Assembly: GCA_941918925.1 (NCBI GenBank)
Contig: OW799233.1
Location: forward strand, 137,766,223 to 137,830,222
Length of the DNA: 64,000 bases
Source of the DNA: Phyto melanocephala
Taxonomy: Eukaryota > Arthropoda > Insecta > Diptera > Rhinophoridae
Direction of reading: 5' to 3'
Shown here: piece by piece, positions 1 through 11,896 of the stretch
Numbering within the stretch: position 1 is the first letter of the stretch
Layout: each line of letters starts with the position of its first letter
Translations under genes and position numbers: made by a program
The notes under the pieces: generated by a model
The model's input: the letters and a program-made list of their open reading frames with translations, nothing else
Told to the model about the DNA's origin: nothing
The model's database searches: none

Positions 1-512
1 AAATAATAATAAAAATATATATAATATATTAAATAAAAAATAAAAAAAAAATAAAAAAAAAATTTTAAAAAAATTTAAAAAAAAATTTTTTTGCCTCAGC
101 TGGGATTCGATGCCACGTTTTCTCTAACCAGTATACACGTTTGTATGTATGTATGTTGTTGTTGTAATATTGTTTTTATGAAAAGAAAATCGAGGTGGTC
201 GTGGGTTTTTGCTCATATCTCAGTTGTTTATGTACCGATGTTTCTGATTTTCAATACCGATCTACTCCCGAATATTTCTGATGTTTTAATACCTTACCCG
301 GGTCCAACCTATGTCGGGGGGCTTCAAAAAGTTGATTTCAACATACACACGGACAGACGGTCAGACGGACAGACGGTCAGGGCTTAATCGACTCCTCTAT
401 TCATAAGCTTTCAGAAAATATATACTTTATGGGGTCGGAAATGAAAATTGTAGAAATTTCACACGGAATGACAAACCTATATATACCCTTTTTCACTGTG
501 TGAAGGGTATAC
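1..512 (+). repeat. Dispersed repeat family A, copy A1 (truncated by window edge)
   Basis: The left 90 bases are A/T homopolymer runs. From about 91 the unit reads through a conserved body containing repeated GGACAGACGG words, then ATACTTTATGGGGTCGG, and ends in a short hairpin (ATACCC...GGGTAT) at 483-512. The same body occurs at 2244-3064, 32863-33937 and 50447-54233, so this is a high-copy mobile element. The 98-codon open frame inside it at 91-387 recurs in other copies only because the DNA is similar; no known domain is visible. Confidence 0.8.
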
Positions 513-780
513 AAATTATACATACTCATGTACATTAGGGTATAACTTTTTTTTAACAATTTTTAAAAAAATCAAAATTGGCATAGCACAGTCTAAAAGA
601 GCATAAAAAACTATTAGGTAACGTATATTTATTTTTTCGCAAAGGCCAAAAAATTCACACACCAACCGCGATGAAGTTTTGAAAATTTTTAATTTTCTTT
701 TTGTTTAAAAAAAATTAATATTGATATTGAGGCACGTAATGAATGAGTTGCTCGGTGATAAGACATCCTCTCCAGATATA

Positions 781-1039
781 TCGACCCCTGTGCGCGAAAT
801 TATCGTATGTTACGTTTTTTTATAAATCGACTATTTTATGCAAATTGGTTCTACATCCACAATCCATCTGCTGATAAAATATTATAGCGATAACTGTTCT
901 AGTTATGGAGATAACACCGTGTACATTTTATCGTATGTAGCAGTGTTATTTACGTTTTTATTTATTTAAAGGTAATAAAAACCCTCTCCTGTAAAATTTT
1001 GTTTTTGTAACATACGACAATTTCGCGCACAGGGGTCGA
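781..1039. mobile_element. MITE with ~34-bp inverted ends and TA duplication
   Basis: The left end TCGACCCCTGTGCGCGAAAT is matched in inverted orientation at about 1006-1039, continuing inward to ..GTATGTTAC with one mismatch. TA flanks both ends (779-780 and 1040-1041), which is the hallmark of Tc1/mariner-type insertion. The 259-bp interior has no coding capacity. Confidence 0.8.
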
Positions 1040-1059
1040 TATGTTACAGTTTTGTAAGG

Positions 1060-1601
1060 ACATTGATGTCGAATTACAAGAACTTAAAACAAAGCTACAT
1101 TCAAAATAGTGAAATGCTTGATATTAAAAATATTAAATGGCGTGACGACATGCAATATTTGTTTACACTAGGAACTGCATTTAGTTTCTTTAAAGAAACC
1201 AAAAAATTTCCATATATAAATTTTAAACCTATACCCCCAATAAGTAACGCTCGTCGAAACTCAAAGAGTCTTTTTAGCGATTTCAGCTTTTACATTAATA
1301 CCAAAATATCAAAAAGACTTGTATGCGATATGAGAGTTAATCTGCGGAAAATCTGCGGTTTGACATATGGTTTTTAGACCAAAGATTTCGCGACGATAAC
1401 TTTGAAGTTTTATATCAATCACTTTCAAGATTTGAAGTTGCTAAAAACTGCTTTATTAAGCATTGGAAAAAAGATGATTCAATAATCCGAAACTAACAAA
1501 AAAGTAATATCTGTGCGATGCGTGACATTAAAGTTGTTCAGGATACTTATTGTTTTTGTAAATCTTCTCAAACTTTACATCTAAAATTTTTAACTTTTAA
1601 T
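1060..1601 (+). pseudogene. Broken coding relic of an unidentified insect element-type ORF
   Basis: Three blocks in two frames read as one decayed protein. Block 1 (1063-1377) includes KWRDDMQYLFTLGTAFSFFK and PPISNARRNSKSLF. Block 2, in another frame (about 1369-1496), includes WFLDQRFRDDNF and KNCFIKHWKKDDSII. Block 3 (about 1501-1601) reads KSNICAMRDIKVVQDTYCFC followed by KSSQTLHLKF. From memory these resemble an unnamed protein family repeated in several invertebrate genomes (NARWNSRAIFA and RSNQCAERAIK type motifs), probably transposon-encoded. A frameshift near 1370 and a stop near 1497 make it non-functional. It lies directly right of the MITE at 781-1039. The family assignment is a recollection, not a search result. 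Confidence 0.5.
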
Positions 1602-2243
1602 AACTAACTCATAATTTTTCTTGTTTTTGTTATACATATACATATGTAACTTTGAGTAATTTAAAAAATAATAAGTTATTTAATAATTTTTCATTCACCT
1701 GTTTAGAAAATCCAGTTGGTGCGTGAACTTTTTTAAGAAAAATTAGAAAAAGATTATGATCTTGGTAGTTACTAGGACAGAGGTTGACCTCTTGGTTCTA
1801 TGCCAAAAAAAATTGGTTATACCCCTTATGTACATACATATGTGTAAATTATTTTAATTTAAAAAAATTTTCTAGTTTCCAGTAATTTGGATTTTTTAAT
1901 TGATCAATTAAAATTAAGTAAAAATACAACATTCAAATTTTAAATGTAATCGGCCAATGAATTGTATTATTTATTATCACAGTACTATACCCAAATAATC
2001 TAGAGGGCAACCCGTTAAAAATTCATTTACCTTGAAGCTACACTTATAAGTCTGGAAATAATAACTTGTTAACTACTTTTGAAATTGTGCCATAAGTTAG
2101 TCTACCAACATATTAACGAAGAGTTCATTGACGGTTAGACGCTTATCGAATACCCTTACTAATACATTATTTTTTTTACTTTTGTTTTATCTTTTATACA
2201 TTCTCGTTGCTTGCGCTCCATACAATTAACCTTGTGTGTTTTT
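1602..2243. other. AT-rich stretch, nothing recognised
   Basis: Short A/T runs and stop-dense frames on both strands. No inverted ends or conserved protein words were seen. Confidence 0.6.
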
Positions 2244-3064
2244 TATACCCTTCACACAGTGAAAAAGGGTATATATAGGTTTGTCATTCCGTGTGAAATT
2301 TCTACAATTTTCGTTTCCGACCCCATAAAGTATATATTTTCTGAAAGCTTATGAATAGGGGAGTCGATTAGGCCCTATCAGTCTGTCCGTGTGTATGTTG
2401 AAATCAACTTTTTGAAGCCCCCCGACATAGGTTGGACCCGGGTAAGGTATTAAAATATCAGAAATATTCGGGAGTAGATCGGTATTGAAAATCAGAAACA
2501 TTGGTACATAAACAACTGAGATATGAGCAAAAACCCACGACCACCTCGATTTTTTTTTTACAAAAACAACATACTTACATACAAACGTGTATACTGGTTA
2601 GAGAAAACGTGGCATCAAATCCCAGCTGAGCCAAAAAAATTTTTTTTTTAATTTTTTTTAAATTTTTTTTTAAATTTTCTTTTATTTTTTTTTTTTATTT
2701 TTTATTTAATATATTATTTATATTTTTATTATTATTTTTTTTTAAATTTTTTTTTTTAAATTTTTTTTTGTTTTATATATATTATATACATAATAATTTT
2801 TTTTTAAATTTATTTTTTAAATTTTTTTTTAAATTTTTTTTAAAATTTTTTTAAAATTTTTTTTTTTGTTTTTTTTTTGTTTTTTTAACATACATGCGTG
2901 AATTTATAATTTTACAATGGGATGTTTTTATATATGTATGTTTTTATATGTATGTACGTATTTCATATGGGATGAATGGTGACACAAACCACTGTTATTG
3001 CATGACTACACGTTGTGAAGGGTATATAAGATTCGGCACGGCCGAATATAGCGCTCTTACTTGT
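2244..3064 (-). mobile_element. Dispersed repeat family A, complete copy A2
   Basis: It starts with the hairpin ATACCCTTCACACAG/TGAAAAAGGGTAT (about 2245-2273) and carries the conserved body inverted relative to A1. A long T/A-homopolymer segment follows (about 2630-2885), and it ends with GGGTATATAAGATTCGGC, the perfect palindrome ATTCGGCACGGCCGAAT minus one base pair at its centre, and GCTCTTACTTGTTT. It contains no coding sequence. It is the clearest end-to-end example of the family and shows that both termini can fold. Confidence 0.82.
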
Positions 3065-3465
3065 TTAATTTTTTTTTTTTGATTTTTTAAGTTTTGTTTG
3101 CTGAAAAGCTTTCAGCCGTATGAACAGACGACAACATCAGTTAACTGTGCAACAATAACATACATATATGTATGTACATATGTATATATTATATATTTTT
3201 TTTAAATATATTTTCAGCGGAAAAAAGCTTGTCATACTTGACATCATTGAGTTGTTAAGTAAATGCGAAGTTTAAGGCAATTAATACATTTCTATTTGAA
3301 CAGTGTTTTAAAAAGAAGAGTTTTTAAGCAATATTATACGTTTTATCAAACATAAAGAAACAATTCTCACTCTTACGTACCAAAACACATTTACAAGGTA
3401 GTCTTGTCGCAACAGCTGATTGGGAATAATGTAAAATGTAAAAATTTGTTCAATTTCGTCTTGAT
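3065..3465. other. AT-rich stretch with TACATA/TATGTA runs
   Basis: Holds a short TACATATATGTA-type microsatellite patch near 3158-3190 and otherwise anonymous AT-rich DNA. Confidence 0.55.
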
Positions 3466-4123
3466 CAAGGCATATCCATAAGGTATATGCAACGGCGAAT
3501 TGATACAACAAAGCAACTTTTCATGGGATGTTTTATGTCAAGGCCAATTCGTATATCAGGGATGGAAAAGTTGTTTTTACATATTAAATATAATAAAATT
3601 TGATTAAAAAAAAGGATATAAATTTTTTAAACACATTATTAATGACGCAAAAGCAACAAATATACATAAATTTAGCACATTTATTATCAAAAAAGTACAC
3701 GTAACATAATTGTTTAATACCGAATCCAAAATCACAATTTCCTTCCCTGCATTAATAAATGAAATCAAGGCGAATTAAACCAATTTTGACAAAAAGTTTC
3801 CCCATCAGCTGGGCTGATAATTTCACCTGTATGAATTCGCCTTGGTCTTGATTTTATTAATTTGTGCAGGTATGGGAAATGAGATTTTTCTTTCGATATT
3901 AACAAATTTGTTTAAATGTGTGTTTTTTATGCAAATTAACTAAACTTACTTATATTTATTGTTTTTATACCCTTTACCATGAGATTCACAGACAAACATC
4001 TTTTTGGTACAAACAATATAAATCCATCCCTGGTATACGAATTCGCCTTGACAGAAAACATCTACGAAATAGTTGCTTTGTTGTCAATTCGCCGTTGTAT
4101 ATACCTGTCTGGATATGTCTTGG
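3466..4123. mobile_element. Compound foldback element
   Basis: About 100 bases at 3466-3569 (CAAGGCATATCC..., then GGCGAATTGATACAACAAAG) reappear inverted at about 4022-4123, ending CAGGGATGGA in the same frame of reference. Inside, a second inverted pair built on ATCAAGGCGAATT occurs at about 3765-3780 and 3833-3852. The same CAAGGCGAATTC word therefore appears in both nested pairs, which suggests self-insertion or a rearranged family of foldback elements. Confidence 0.65.
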
Positions 4124-4429
4124 TATTTAGAGGTACACTAAATTAGGTAGCAGGTTACAAGATACGCGTAACTGCTTTCTAATGTGAATGTCAAAATCTA
4201 TAAAAAAAAACCCTTTTCAAATATTATTTTTACATAAAATTTGACATTGATGAGACAGCGAACTAAGAGACACGAATTCGAAGATGCATGTACCTTAAGT
4301 GTACCCTGTTTGATAATTTCAATTCATAAGCTGATCGTCAGCTGTTCCTTCCCAAATGTCAAAATTTCATAAATTTTCCCTTTTTTTTTAAATGTGTCAA
4401 ACTTCATTTAAAAAAATTCTTTCTGTAAT
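4124..4429. other. AT-rich spacer, nothing recognised
   Basis: No open frame, inverted ends or conserved words were seen. Confidence 0.5.
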
Positions 4430-4685
4430 TCAGGTCAGGTCAAAAGCTCGCGCGCGCCATTGCCGTTATTGTTGTCGAATAAGGACAATCAGGCCGCACC
4501 TTTTCATCTGACTTCGAGAGTTTTGCGTCTCACTCTCGTTAATTGCATGGCGTTGGTTAGCGGTACCGAGGTACAGTTACCCGGAGTCTCAATTAACCTC
4601 TGCAAAACTTTTAAGAAGAATATTTTTTGCCGTTCAGCTCCGACTTCCTATATAGATTGACTTACGGATACTGAACTATCGTGGG
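4430..4685. other. Isolated GC-richer segment of unknown origin
   Basis: Base composition changes sharply to near 50% GC in an otherwise roughly 25-30% GC landscape, including GCTCGCGCGCGCC near 4447. The 66-codon plus-strand open frame (4460-4660) has no recognisable motif. The other frames do not read as a known transposon, rRNA or snRNA. Probably a fragment of a foreign or mobile sequence. Confidence 0.35.
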
Positions 4686-6050
4686 ATACACTGGCAATTT
4701 GCGAACCTAAAAACTCTGGTTCAAAATTTTAGAACCAAAAAGAAAAAATTCTTTCCGAAAGAAAAACCGTTTTATTTTTACAAGAAAAATTAACCAATAA
4801 AAATAAATGTACGTTTATAATATAATGTTCTTGTTATATAAAAAAGTTGTCGCATGTAGTAAGAGCAAAACTTAAGAACGGCTTAACCGATTTCGCTTAT
4901 TCTTTTTCGTCTGTATAAATAATTACTAGAACAATATTAAAAAAAAATATGGGCACACAAGAATATATATTTGTAAATGAGTTTTTCATTAGTAAGTTCT
5001 ATCTATATGAAATCAGATCGGGTAGTTACTACTAAATCAAAGTGGGCATGACACAGAGTAAGATCATAAATTCAGAATGACCCGATCGGTTTTACTGATT
5101 CCTTTTAACACTGCTAGAAATATTTGATAATATTTCTAAAAATATTTGCGAAATGTATTAAAAAATTTCGAAATATAGAATTCAAAGTTAGAAAATTTTC
5201 GTTTTAATTTGTAGAAAATTTTATGAAAATCTATTTAAATTTAGAGAAGTTTATATAAGATTCAATTTGCATGTGATTTATTGTTAAGTAAATAATATTA
5301 ATTGAACTGCTGTAAACAAGTGGCAGTGAGAATTAGCAGCCTTCTTTGAATCTTTCCATAAATAGATAGCAATTGTTTATTAGTGGGTAGATAGCGATAG
5401 AGATAAATAAATATTCAATACTTTCGCGTGGGAGTAGACAAACACAAACAACAAACAGTTAAAATAAGAATATTCATACTCCACTCAGTCATCATAAACT
5501 CAGTTTTTGCTATTTTTAATATTTTTATGGGATTTTTCCAACAATCGATTAGTGCTTTTTTTTTTTTCGTTAAACTTGCTATTATCATTATTATTGTCGT
5601 CAGGGTGTTGTTATTTTTTTTTTTTTTAAATGCCTATTTTATTTTTAACAACGCCCTTTTCGCTGTCAAATGTTTAAGAGTTTAATGTTTTAATGAGATT
5701 TAGTTCAAGTGTTTCTGTAATAAAATTAATTGAAGTACCAGCAATATGGTTACTTCATTTCTTTTTTTCTTTGACACAATATTTTTTTATTATAATATCG
5801 TGCTTCTACATCTTAACTATTAAAAATAAAATATTGAAACCGCTTTTTAATGAGCAAAAAATAATGCCTAAGTACCATCATCATACTAAATAACAGATGC
5901 TGCGCCGTCTAAGCGACTGTCTGCCTGTATTTAAATATTGAGGGTTTTTCCATTTGTTTAATTTTAATATTTGATGATTCATCACAGTATGGCAAAGATG
6001 ACTGTGTTTTGACTAAAGTGTGAAGGGTCACCAATGATGAGAACTTAATT
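4686..6050. other. AT-rich intergenic DNA
   Basis: Hydrophobic poly-T-derived open frames at 5428-5685 and 5693-5893 are low-complexity translations with no motif and are not called as genes. Nothing else was recognised. Confidence 0.55.
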
Positions 6051-6159
6051 GTCGTTCGTAAATTATTGTGTTCTATATGTGTGTATGTGTGTATGTGTGT
6101 TGTGTTCTATATGTTCTATGTTTTATGTGTCACATAGAATAAAATAATTTACGAACGAC
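6051..6159. mobile_element. 109-bp foldback MITE with internal GT-rich loop
   Basis: GTCGTTCGTAAATTATT at 6051 is matched by its reverse complement ending at 6159. The arms continue inward (TGTTCTATATGTG against CACATAGAAT) around a TGTGTATG microsatellite loop. Confidence 0.7.
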
Positions 6160-9100
6160 GAAATGTCGCCTTAAAATCGCTAGATTATTTATATTAAAAC
6201 ATGTGTTTAAATTTTAAAAGATAAACTGTTAAAATTGTTAAAAAGTTAGCAAGTCCACCTTTACTCTTGAGAATTTGAAAACACAAAAGAAGTGGTAGTG
6301 TGTTTGGTACTCGACAACCTGTACTCTACACTCTGTATTTAGCGAGTTTCAACAACCCAAAAGACGCATTATTGTTGGTCAGAGCCTTTTTGAAAAAAAG
6401 GGCTACATAATACCCTGTTCAGACACATATATTTTTAATTGTTTCAATTTAGTGTTGATTGAGCAATTAAAATAAGTGTTCACACATACTCAATTTATCT
6501 TATTCCATTAGCATTTAAAGTTGTAAAAATACGATGTATTTATACCAAATCAAATAATGCATTCTCTTCAGTTTTTTTTTCCTGTTCATAAAGTATATTT
6601 ACAATTATATTTATATATAAAAATATGTTTTTAACTTTATTCAAACATAAAATTTCCATCAAGCATTTTCCATTTTCTTACTTTTTATTTTTTGTATATT
6701 TATTTGTTTGACATTAGAAATGCCACCTATAGAATTTTCTTTTCACTGAACATACTTCTCATTAGTTGTATTTCGAGTTTTTGACAATTAGTGAAACAAT
6801 TAAGTATATATTGCTCAATTTAGAAGTAATTCTTAGTATGGTAAATTGAGCTCAATAAAGGCCTTTAATTGCGAGCATATTATAAATTGACATTTAAGGC
6901 GCGTGTGTGAACATGGTATTAAGTTGTAAATCAAATTGTCGTTATCTTAATTTAAAAAGGCGTATATAACTTTTTAGAGAAATGCACAACAAACCAAAAA
7001 TTACGAGCAGACCTATTAAAAATGTATAAAAAGCTTTAAGCTTTAAGTTTTCCATAGTTTTAGACTACAGACATGACAATTAGAATTTTCAATTATTTTA
7101 CTTAGTTACTTGAGCTATTCTAAAACATTTTTAAAAATTTTAGATACGCCTTTTCAAAATTAACGTAACGGTTTGAGTATCACATAGTAGTGTCATAAAG
7201 GTTTGTCTCTAATGTATTCCCTATAACCGCGATTTTATTCAGAGACCTTGACAGCAAAGTTTTAGGTTGTTAAACAAAAATTTTAATCTTTTAAAAAAAA
7301 TTATTTGCATTTAAATATAAATTTTTTTGCATTATATTAGACTCAAACATTATCTTCAAGTTGGATTTCTCTCATATACTATACAACTTTAAAGGGCATT
7401 CAAATCACGAATTGAAATAAATTTCAATTGTTTTTAAATAATAAAAATCAATTTTCCTGCAAGTATTTTGAGATCTTTATCTTTCAAGGGTTTGTTAGCA
7501 AAAACACAATTCACACAATTCATTTTATTTTTATTTTTTATTATGAGATAAATTTTTATTTTTCTCACTGTTTTCTTACTTACCTTTAATTGTTATAAAT
7601 CCATGGACATAAGACGAACGAACCTCTGTCTAAATGTAACGCAATTGTTAAGATTTTCAAAATGAGAAATTTTCCATATTTTTGTATTAATGAAAGCTGT
7701 ATCGTATCGTAATATTGGCTAAATAGAGCTGTTGGTGTTGGTTGGTGGTACATATGCATTTTATATTTACCATTAAACTAACTGTAACTAAGATTTAGAG
7801 CTTAATCGTTACGAATCGCATTGCAGCAAATTTGAATACTTATTCGCAGTAGCAGTCGATTTTCTTTTATTCTTTTTTTTTTAATTTATTGTTATAAGAC
7901 AAAGTAGCGTCAGAGAGTTGGAGGAGACGACTGATGATGACAACAAATGGTGGTTAATGTGTTCACACTTTTCGGGCAAAGGTGCGGCGTCATTAGCAAA
8001 AAAAAAATCGAAAAATCTTGATAGTGTAAGTTTCATTCTGTAGCGCATACCGTTTTTCATCAAGTGCAATAAAAAGTGATGGATGTAAATTAGAAAAAAC
8101 TTATTTGTGGCTGCTGCATACTTTTCCAGTTGTTGCAGTACAATTAAGGAGCAATATGTTTAACAAAGTGTGGAATAGTAGATTGTTGTTGTAGGTGTTT
8201 TCAATTTTTTTTATTTTAATTATCATAAATATATAGTAAATGTTGAAAATATTTGTTGTTAGTAGTAGCAATCAAAAGAAAGTGCTTTTCATAATGCGTA
8301 ATGATGGGCGGCCAAAAAAAAAACATTCCCTTTGGCGTACGTTACATAAAAATGCAATTGATTTAATAATAAAACGAGCAGGTTGACTTTTTTTCTTAAA
8401 TTTTCGTTATTTTTTTGTCGATTTTTTTTAAACGAATTTTTCGATTGTGAAAGGTACATAATTATGCTTTATAAATGTTAATTATAGTTGTTTTTTTTTT
8501 TGTTGTTGTTGAAATGAAAAATAAATAAGTAAAAATAATAACAAATTTACATAAATAAAAATTGCCAATCAACTACGTATGGATGTATAACAAATTCTTC
8601 GTATTTATATCACAAAAAAAAAAGGACAACTTAGAATAAAAATCACAATAAATATTTTAAAATACTCATGAGTTGAACAAAATATATAAATTGCACTACA
8701 TTAACATTTAAGGGGAAAAAAATACAAGCTTAACAAGATTAAAACTAGATATTTTTATGTAACAAATAAAATAAAACCAGGTCCTTGCAACACAACAGCA
8801 TTTTGTCTAACCCATTATGTTTAATTAGATGGATAGATTTTCTCAAGCATACTTTAAGGGTGATGGTTTAAAGTAAATCCCTTTAAAATAATTTGCTATT
8901 TTTTAGACATCATGCTATTTAAGTTTAATGATCCATTTTTTATTTTTTTTTTTTTTTTTGTTTAAGAAATTTTGGCAGCAATAGCAGTTTTATGTTTAAG
9001 CAGCAAACAGATTTTTAGTGTTTAATTCGTTTGAAATTAAAAATGAGCAATGGTAACACAAAACAGCATGCAGTTGAGGATTTGTGTGTCAGAGTAATAA

Positions 9101-9261
9101 ACCATAAAATGTAATTTAAACCAAAAAGAGAACAAGAAATAAAAAAAAAAAACAATTATTAGGTTATTAAAAAAAAAAAAAGTGAAATGTTCAAAATGCT
9201 CACTTTTTACAAAATGAAAACAGTTAAGTGATTTTGAAACCAAAAAATAACTGAAATATTT
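6160..9261. other. AT-rich intergenic DNA, ~3.1 kb
   Basis: Stop-dense on both strands, with many A or T homopolymers. No gene, complete mobile element or RNA gene was recognised. The short minus-strand open frames at 7881-8069 and 9037-9243 are homopolymer-derived. Confidence 0.5.
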
Positions 9262-9387
9262 GCCTGTGTTCTATATTCCGAGTGAAATGAAATCGCTCAG
9301 AATTGCCATTGTTGTGTTATTGTTTATAACAACAATATCATGGCAATTCCGAATGATTAATTTTCATTCGGAATGCAGAACACAGGC
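9262..9387. mobile_element. 126-bp foldback MITE
   Basis: GCCTGTGTTCT at the left end is matched inverted at the right end (AGAACACAGGC). Inner arms containing ATTCCGA/TCGGAAT and TTGCCAT/ATGGCAA extend almost to the centre. No clear target duplication was found. Confidence 0.75.
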
Positions 9388-9991
9388 GATTTAGAAAAAC
9401 CCAAATATAAGTCAATATCGTATTTTCTGTATCAAAACGTTCGAAATGACCATAGCATTATTGTGATAAATATATATTAATTTGATTGCGTTTGACATAC
9501 ATATGTAGTATGTATGTATAGAACAGCAGGTATGATGTCAGAATTTTTGTAAACAATTTTGTCAGTAGAGAGTTTTCTAAAGACTGTATTGTACAAATTT
9601 GTACAAAAAAAAAAACTGTCATAATAGTATAGCACATAATAAACCGAAACATGTAAACTTCAACTTAGTATAATTTGAGGTCAAAATATTATTTAATGTC
9701 AATAGTTTGAGAAGGATAAGAAAATATGCAGAAGAGTTTTTTATTTGTGAAATAGTTTTCGTGTTGTCGCAGATATACAAGATACCACAATTACAAGTAA
9801 CAACAACAGACATTAGTTGTAATTTTTTGAACAAGTTAACAATTTAACAAAAGTTTTGTCAAACTAATTTAAAGTTTTGTATTGTATACGCATATTTTAT
9901 TTCGGCAATTTATGTAGTTTAATTTGCAGTGACGTTAGTCATATCCCTAATGACACATAAAATTATTTCATTTAATTTTTATAATTAACCC

Positions 9992-10120
9992 AAGGCAATT
10001 TATTCATCAGGCAGTATTTATTCATCCGCTGATTATCATTTTCATTTATTTTAAACTTCACCTGTCAAAGTTCATAGATAAAAAAAATCAATTCTCTCTC
10101 TCTCTATTTATTTTTTTTTA
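9992..10120 (+). repeat. Dispersed repeat family C, partial copy
   Basis: AAGGCAATTTATTCATCAGG followed by a body with TTTTAAACTTCACCTGTCAA is shared with the complete copy at 37310-37513 and the copy near 63320. The right inverted end is missing. Confidence 0.6.
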
Positions 10121-10368
10121 CCATTTTTACATAGACTTGTTTGTAAAAAAAAATCAATAGACTTTGTAGGTAAATAAGAAAAAGAAGCAAACATTTTTGG
10201 GAAATTTATTTACGATTATTATTTTTGTTGGCATAAAAAAAGTATTTCGAGTGGAAGATTTATTCACGATAGTGGTGAATATTAATTTATCTGACCTCAC
10301 ACATACCGTTTGAAATTGTTTAAATTTTGTACTTGCAATACCGATCGTTTTTGCTTTACCTTCCTAAG

Positions 10369-10396
<28 letters not shown>
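10369..10396. repeat. (AT)14 microsatellite
   Basis: Uninterrupted AT dinucleotide run of 28 bases. Confidence 0.95.
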
Positions 10397-10399
<3 letters not shown>

Positions 10400-10503
10400 G
10401 TTTTTAACCACAAGATTTTAAACAGTCTGTATATATTTAAAACAGTCTGTATATATATATATTTAAAGCCCCTAAAAGTATGCACATGAAATGCTATGTA
10501 ATG

Positions 10504-10674
10504 CGAGACAAATATGTGTGTTTGTCGGCAATAGCATCGGTATCAGTGAGTGTAGCGTTTGGTTTTCTATAAACAAATTAATTTTAAATTTATCTGTCCA
10601 AACTACATGATTTTAATCATCAAAAAATAAAATTGGGAAATAAAATCATATAACAAACACACATATTTGTCTCG
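10504..10674. mobile_element. 171-bp MITE with 20-bp perfect inverted ends
   Basis: CGAGACAAATATGTGTGTTT at 10504 is matched perfectly by its reverse complement ending at 10674. The interior is AT-rich and non-coding. No convincing target duplication is visible. Confidence 0.75.
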
Positions 10675-11066
10675 AACTGTAAATGGAATGGCCTATTCGA
10701 AATGAGAAAAAAAACTCATTTCAATTGTATCTCTGTTTCTGCACGAAACCGTCTTTAGTTTGTGAATAGTTTAAAACAGTTTGTATTGCTTAACAAAAAT
10801 ATCACAGTATTCTGCTCTGGTTCGTAATTCGCTTCGAAACTAAAATTTTTTAAATTTGTATGCTCAATACATTGCAATTCGAAAATGTTTTCTTTCTAAT
10901 CGAATTACGGAGTAAACCCACTACTGTCTAAATTGGCAACAGTTTTCTGTGTCTTCTCAATAAAAAAAAAATATATATCAACTATGGAGTGTTTTTTTTA
11001 TATAGAAATCTCTAAAATAATTAACGGTTTTCCACATTTCTTGTATTTAGCACAAAAGGTTATAAC

Positions 11067-11888
11067 TAGCGTGATCGACTTGGTTTTACAACCGGTGGAA
11101 AACCCGGTTTTTTCCTCTATCTGCTGACGGTTCTTCTAAATGTTGATTATTCGAATATCGAATACATCGGTTTTTTTATCCGAAAAAGACGGTTTTTTAT
11201 GTTTTTAAGTTTATTTTCATATATCTTTGTAACCAATCGTACCGTAGTATATTTAGTACGCGAAAAGTTTCCAAAAATCAGAAAATAAAAACTATTAAAT
11301 ATTCTCCCATAATATTGTAAGAAATTTATTTGTTGTTTAAAAAACAAATGCAAAATAAGAAAAATAATTGAGCTTAATTATTATTTTTTTATAGAACACA
11401 AAACTAATGTTAAAAGTTAAAGGTAATTGAAGCATAAACTTAGCTGATCGATCACCTTTAGGTAAAAAGTGTAGTTACAATAAAGAAAAACCAATAAGCT
11501 CTCCTTCCAGATCCTAATTTTAAATTTCAATTAAACCATCGAACAAACTAGTTTATGCCTATATTTGTATGTCTGTCAGAGGTACAAGAAAGACTTTTCA
11601 AAATGAAATTTTAAAGATTTTCTTCCTAGCCTTTTAAATGTATTTTAAGTTACAGAAATCATTTCAAACAAAATACGTTAATGCATATTAGTTTAAATGA
11701 TCTATTTAACATTTAAAAAATTCAAATTTTTTTTATTTTTTTCTTTAAATATTATATTTTATATATTCGAACCGGTTAAGGGTTTTTTTTTTTAAATTTT
11801 CAAAACAGCAACCGGTTTTTTTTTAAATTCTAAATTTCAAACTATTTGAAACCGGTTTCTTAAAAAAGTCGAATAATTGATCACCCTA
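11067..11888. mobile_element. hAT-like non-autonomous element with 8-bp target duplication
   Basis: The ends TAGCGTGATC and GATCACCCTA are inverted with one mismatch. Both are flanked by the 8-bp direct repeat GTTATAAC (11059-11066 and 11889-11896). An 8-bp duplication with a short TAGGGTGATC-type end is typical of hAT elements. The 822-bp interior has no transposase but carries several ACCGGT/AACCGGTT words that may be transposase-type or host-protein binding sites. Confidence 0.72.
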
Positions 11889-11896
11889 GTTATAAC

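Noticed and set aside
91..387. 98-codon frame in family A that recurs in other copies (SRWSWVFAHISVVYVP)
   Set aside because: The frame is shared because the DNA repeats are similar. The copies at 33161-33715 and 50455-50751 are differently broken, and the residues show no domain. Not called coding.
5428..5893. Hydrophobic plus-strand frames considered as small membrane proteins
   Set aside because: They translate poly-T tracts and show no family pattern or start context.
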